NCBI RefSeq assembly: GCF_000717915.1
Contig: NZ_JOCX01000009.1
Coordinates: forward strand, 124,001-188,000
Direction of reading: 5' to 3'
Origin: Streptomyces sp. NRRL S-244
GTDB taxonomy: Bacteria; Actinomycetota; Actinomycetes; Streptomycetales; Streptomycetaceae
Length of the DNA stretch: 64,000 nucleotides
Every line of letters begins with the position of its first letter. The stretch's first letter is position 1. A program made the position numbers and the translations under genes. Of this stretch, positions 60,999-64,000 are shown piece after piece. The notes beneath the pieces are model-generated. The model worked only from the letters and a program-made list of their open reading frames with translations, had not been told where the DNA came from and did not search any database.

Positions 60999-62525
60999 TC
61001 ATCGGGTCACCAGCTCGTCCGGTTCGGCGGGGGCGGCCGGGGCTGCCGGGCTCGCCGGCGGGCCCAGGTCGCGGGCGCGCTGGCGCGGGGCGCGCACCAC
61101 GGCGCGCGCCGTGCGCCGGCCGTGTGCCGGGACACCGCGCAGGGCGCGCGCGCCCTTCCCCGCGCCCCGGCCGAGGAACGCGGCGAGCATCGCGAAGAAC
61201 GGCATCGGGTCGTCGGCGGCGAACCAGGCCGCCTCCACCCGCCCCCGCTCCGCCCGCGGCGCCGCCCGTACGGGCCCGGGCCGCTCGGCGCCGGGCCGCT
61301 CGGCGCCGGACCGCTCACCGCCGGACCGCTCACCGCCGGACCGCTCGCCCGCGGGGCGGCCCGGCCCGGCCCCGGCGTCCTCGGCCCGCGCCGGGGCCGG
61401 GACGGCGTCCTTGCCGACCGCCCGGGAGCGCCACGGGAGTTGACGGCCGCGCACCGCCGCCAGCAGGGCGTAGTTCTCGGCGACGAACACCCGGCCCGGA
61501 CCGCCCGCCGGCTCCGGGACCCGTTGCCCCGTCAGGTCCAGGTACATCGCCTGGACCACGTCCAGCCCGCCCCCGTCCGTGAACAGCCGGAACTGCGCGC
61601 CCGGCCGGGGGTTGAAGTCCACCAGCCGGAAGCAGCCCTCCTCGTCCCGGCGGAAGTCCAGGTCCAGGATCCCCTGGTAGCCCAGCCGCCGGGCGAGCCG
61701 CAGCGCCGCCTCCTCCACCGCCGGATCCGGCAGCCAGCGCCCCACCGCCGTCAGCCCCGTACGCACCGGCCAGGACAGCTCCTTGCGGCCCGACCCCGCG
61801 AGCAGCGGGTGCCCGCCCCGGCCGAACGCGCCGTGGAAGAACCAGTCGGTGTCCGTCCCGGCCGGCAGGAACCGCTGGAGCAGCAGCCTGCTCCCGGCCT
61901 CCTCCGTGCGCTCGTACAGCCGGCGCGCCTCGGCGGCGGTGTGCACGAGCGTGGTGCTGCGCAGCCCGGCGCCCGAGGGCAGCAGCCAGGGCCGGCTCCA
62001 CTTGGCCACCGCCGGCAGGCCGAGCCGCCACGCGGCCTCCGCCGCCTCGGCCCCGCTCGCCGGGATCACCGTCTCCGGGTGCGGGATGTCCCAGCGCGCG
62101 CACAGCCGCGACAGCTCCGCCTTGTCAGCCACCCGGGCGGGCAGCCCGTCGGGTTGATGGGGGATCCGGAACCGCCCGTCGAGCATCGGCGCGATCCGCG
62201 CGACGGCGATGGCGCTCAGGTCGTCCATCGCCACGAGCACCGCAGGCCTGCCGATCCGCTCCGACACCCCGACGAGGCACTCCAGCAGCGCCTCCGGGGC
62301 TTCGGGGTCCAAGCCCCCGGCCGGCCCGGGATGTGCGGCGCGCAGGTAGCGCGAACGCCCCATGGGACCTCCCCCGGCCTCGACGACGGCATGGACCTCC
62401 ACGCCCCTGCGCCCGAGCGATCTGACGGCGCCGAGGGTTCCGTGGTGGAACGGATTCCGATCGAGTCTGAGCACTACTGCGGGCACATGGCCGTCGAACG
62501 CGTGCATGGGAACGGTGTCTTTCAC
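60999..62525 (-). CDS. ATP-grasp carboxylate-amine ligase-like protein with disordered tail
   Basis: 508 aa, GTG 62525 (ATG 62507 an alternative start; the sequence from MHAFDGHVPAVVLRLDRNPF is family-like). Pre-grasp HHGTLGAVRSLGRRGVEVHA, ATP-grasp core KAELSRLCARWDIPHPETVI, LLLQRFLPAGTDTDWFFHGA and the metal site LDLDFRRDEEGCFRLVDFNPRPG. The core ends near 365. The tail (about 365-508) is Arg/Ala/Pro/Gly-rich with four 15-bp repeats encoding a GERSG-type unit (61281-61340). It probably joins a carboxylate to an amine using ATP. First gene of the ATP-grasp to phosphatase operon and divergent from the GH26-like gene. Confidence 0.86.
   Translation of the reverse strand: MKDTVPMHAFDGHVPAVVLRLDRNPFHHGTLGAVRSLGRRGVEVHAVVEAGGGPMGRSRYLRAAHPGPAGGLDPEAPEALLECLVGVSERIGRPAVLVAMDDLSAIAVARIAPMLDGRFRIPHQPDGLPARVADKAELSRLCARWDIPHPETVIPASGAEAAEAAWRLGLPAVAKWSRPWLLPSGAGLRSTTLVHTAAEARRLYERTEEAGSRLLLQRFLPAGTDTDWFFHGAFGRGGHPLLAGSGRKELSWPVRTGLTAVGRWLPDPAVEEAALRLARRLGYQGILDLDFRRDEEGCFRLVDFNPRPGAQFRLFTDGGGLDVVQAMYLDLTGQRVPEPAGGPGRVFVAENYALLAAVRGRQLPWRSRAVGKDAVPAPARAEDAGAGPGRPAGERSGGERSGGERSGAERPGAERPGPVRAAPRAERGRVEAAWFAADDPMPFFAMLAAFLGRGAGKGARALRGVPAHGRRTARAVVRAPRQRARDLGPPASPAAPAAPAEPDELVTR
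61281..61340. repeat. Four 15-bp tandem repeats inside the ATP-grasp gene
   Basis: Units CCGCTCGGCGCCGGG, CCGCTCGGCGCCGGA, then CCGCTCACCGCCGGA twice. In frame they encode (S/P)GGERSG-like pentapeptides in the disordered tail. Confidence 0.85.
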
Positions 62526-62558
62526 CTAGTCGGACCAAGCGGGGAGGATACGCAGCTG

Positions 62559-62596
62559 CGAATGGCCTAGGCGGCGGTCACCGGACAGGCCATTCG
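62559..62596. promoter_or_regulatory. Inverted repeat in the ATP-grasp/GH26 divergent region
   Basis: CGAATGGCCT (62559-62568) and AGGCCATTCG (62587-62596), perfect 10-bp arms spaced by 18 bp, 34 nt before the ATP-grasp GTG and 62 nt before the GH26 ATG. A candidate shared operator or a leader hairpin. Confidence 0.5.
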
Positions 62597-62657
62597 TCAG
62601 ATGTGATGCCTAACGTCTTTGACAAGCACACCGATTCAGGAAAGTTCGGGAGACGCC

Positions 62658-64000
62658 ATGCCCAGACCACACCGCCGACTGGCGAGCACCTGCATCGGTA
62701 CGGTGACGGCCGGACTGCTCGCCACCGGGGCCGCGCTCGCGGCCCCCGAGAAGGAGCAGCCCCAGGGTTCCGACATCGCCATGGGCGCGTTTCTCGACTC
62801 CGGCCAGACCGGAGTCGCCCGGATCCCGCAGCTGTCGCGCTGGCTGGGCGGCAAGGAGATCCGGGTCGGGCACACCTATCTGCCCGGAGACCGGTGGGCC
62901 CGTATCGACAGCCCCGACTTCCTGGAGGCCTGGGCCCAGTGGCGCCGGGCCAAGCAGGACCGGCTCTTCGTCCTCAACGTGCCCATGCAGGAGCACAACG
63001 AGGACCACGTGCCCGACCGCGAGGTGGCCCGGCTGATCCGGGCGGGCGCGGAGGGCGAGTTCGACCACCACTTCGAGAAGCTCGCCCACCGGCTGGTGGA
63101 GCTGGGCGTCCCGGACACGGTGATCGTGCTCGGCTGGGAGATGAACGGCGCCACCTACACGCACCGCTGCGCGCCGGACCCGGAGGGCTGGAAGGAGTAC
63201 TGGAACCGCATCGTCAACACGATGCGCTCCGTCCCCGGACAGGAGTTCAAGTTCGATTTCGCCCCCAACCGCGGGTCGGACGCGATCGGCTGGACGAAGT
63301 GCTACCCGGGCGACGACGTGGTCGACATCGTCGGCATGGATTCGTACGACCAGGGGCCCGGCAGGACCTTCGACGAGATGGTCAGCCAGCCGTACGGGCT
63401 CCAGCAGCACGTCGATTTCGCGAAAGCGCACGGCAAAGAGATCTCGTACCCGGAGTGGGGGCTGTTCCGGCACGGGGACAACCCGGTGTACGTACAGCGC
63501 ATGCTGAAGTGGATCGAGCAGCACCAGCCGCTCTACCACACCATCACCGACTACTGCCCCCACGGCGTGTGGCAGTGCAAGCAGAACCCCCGGTCCACGA
63601 AGGTCTTCCGGGCCGCGCTCGCACCCGAGCGGCCGGGCCCGGTGATCCCGACCCCGGTGGTTCCGACGCCGGTCATCCCGACCCCGGTGATCCCGACGCC
63701 CGTGATCCCGACCCCGGTCGTGCCGACCCCGTCGATCCCGACGCCCCAGATCCCGACCCCGTCGATCCCGGCCCCCGAGATCCCCGTGCCCTCGCCGGTG
63801 GTCCCGAGCCCGCAGATCCCGGTCCCGGTGCCGGTCCCGTCGCCCGAGACTCCGAGCACGAGCCCCAGCCCGAGCCCCGTGCCCGAGCCCGTCCCGGTGC
63901 CCGTCCCCGAGCCGGTGCCCGTTCCCTCGCCGGCCGTTCCGTCGCCCGAGGTCCCGGCCCCGGTCCCGGTCCCCGTCCCCGTGCCGGTGTCCCCGGAGCC
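62658..64000 (+). CDS. Secreted GH26-like glycoside hydrolase with proline-repeat tail (partial, runs off right edge)
   Basis: At least 447 aa, ATG 62658 after GGGAG. Signal peptide (residues 1-29, ending ALAAPEKE) then a catalytic domain to about residue 330. The presumed acid/base Glu161 is in [14 protein letters not shown] and the nucleophile Glu266 in [11 protein letters not shown], both matching the GH26 pattern; [20 protein letters not shown] and [14 protein letters not shown] are as in actinobacterial GH26 proteins. From about 330 on there are (I/V)PTPx pentapeptides, then Val-Pro dipeptides, giving a long, stiff tail across the wall. Mannanase or other beta-glycanase activity is possible but unproven. 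The C-terminus is beyond the window. Confidence 0.85.
   Translation, partial: MPRPHRRLASTCIGTVTAGLLATGAALAAPEKEQPQGSDIAMGAFLDSGQTGVARIPQLSRWLGGKEIRVGHTYLPGDRWARIDSPDFLEAWAQWRRAKQDRLFVLNVPMQEHNEDHVPDREVARLIRAGAEGEFDHHFEKLAHRLVELGVPDTVIVLGWEMNGATYTHRCAPDPEGWKEYWNRIVNTMRSVPGQEFKFDFAPNRGSDAIGWTKCYPGDDVVDIVGMDSYDQGPGRTFDEMVSQPYGLQQHVDFAKAHGKEISYPEWGLFRHGDNPVYVQRMLKWIEQHQPLYHTITDYCPHGVWQCKQNPRSTKVFRAALAPERPGPVIPTPVVPTPVIPTPVIPTPVIPTPVVPTPSIPTPQIPTPSIPAPEIPVPSPVVPSPQIPVPVPVPSPETPSTSPSPSPVPEPVPVPVPEPVPVPSPAVPSPEVPAPVPVPVPVPVSPE
63640..64000 (+). repeat. Proline-rich tandem repeats in the GH26-like gene
   Basis: 15-bp units (coding for IPTPV and variants) repeat about eight times from about 63640, then shift to Val-Pro and Ser-Pro dipeptide coding to the end of the window. 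Strand slippage and length variation are likely. Confidence 0.85.

Noticed and set aside
62559..62596. Intrinsic terminator
   Set aside because: The region lies between two divergent starts, so no transcript should end here; kept as a possible operator instead.
63640..64000. CRISPR-like repeat array
   Set aside because: Repeats are contiguous, in frame and encode proline pentapeptides; there are no spacers.

Overview
The window reads as a stretch of a Streptomyces chromosome core. The evidence is very GC-rich DNA with strong third-position GC, many GTG starts and GTGA stop/start overlaps, and actinomycete or Streptomyces marker genes: an SsgA-like sporulation protein (ssgE), an RpfB-type resuscitation factor, an actinobacterial protein O-mannosyltransferase, the divisome protein SepX/GlpR, and a PAS-GAF-PP2C-ATPase phosphatase. 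I see no insertion sequence, prophage, integrase or CRISPR array. GC content was judged by eye, not computed.

Layout. 1-6.5 kb: two NarL-like response regulators (the first cut by the left edge) flanking galE, then a tandem pair of proline-rich, membrane-anchored beta-propeller paralogues. 6.5-14.6 kb: a minus-strand housekeeping run of ABC-F ATPase, acyltransferase-3, ispE, rsmA, rpfB, TatD nuclease and a zinc-ribbon protein; rpfB, rsmA and ispE are joined by 4-base overlaps. 14.7-19.7 kb: rsmI divergent from pmt, then a 67-aa secreted peptide and a penicillin-binding protein. 19.8-24.3 kb: a beta-lactamase-fold hydrolase, an ECF-type metal transporter (cbiMN-cbiQ-cbiO) and divergent ssgE, with a sequence matching the Nur (nickel regulator) box between them. 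24.4-31.2 kb: a TetR-MMPL pair with strong palindromic operators, a divergent tricorn protease and a 56-aa charged protein. 31.2-36.8 kb: a coupled Baeyer-Villiger monooxygenase, alpha/beta-hydrolase and short-chain dehydrogenase operon with a divergent MerR regulator, then exonuclease III and a GNAT acetyltransferase.

37.0-42.4 kb: tRNA-Ala(CGC), then sepX, rimJ-like, mogA, moaC, moeA/glp and galU all on the minus strand, an arrangement that places a gephyrin-like protein beside its membrane partner. 42.5-50.8 kb: formyl-THF cyclo-ligase, a penicillin-acylase family protein, a cation/proton antiporter, an MFS transporter with a long structured leader containing a short overlapping ORF, an FmdB zinc ribbon and MTA phosphorylase. 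50.8-57.1 kb: a pair of perfect DnaA boxes, a SAF-domain protein, mscL, ltrA, a cytochrome P450 and several secreted or hypothetical proteins. 57.2-64 kb: a compact operon of ATP-grasp ligase, FAD oxidoreductase, 99-aa protein and PP2C phosphatase, divergent from a secreted GH26-like hydrolase with a proline-repeat tail that runs off the right edge. This last operon is the best candidate for an uncharacterised system.

Genes that plausibly work together: RpfB, the PBP and SepX/SsgE in growth and division of the wall; the Nur box with the metal transporter; TetR with MMPL; MerR with the Baeyer-Villiger operon, whose three enzymes could convert a ketone through an ester to acid plus alcohol and then oxidise the alcohol.
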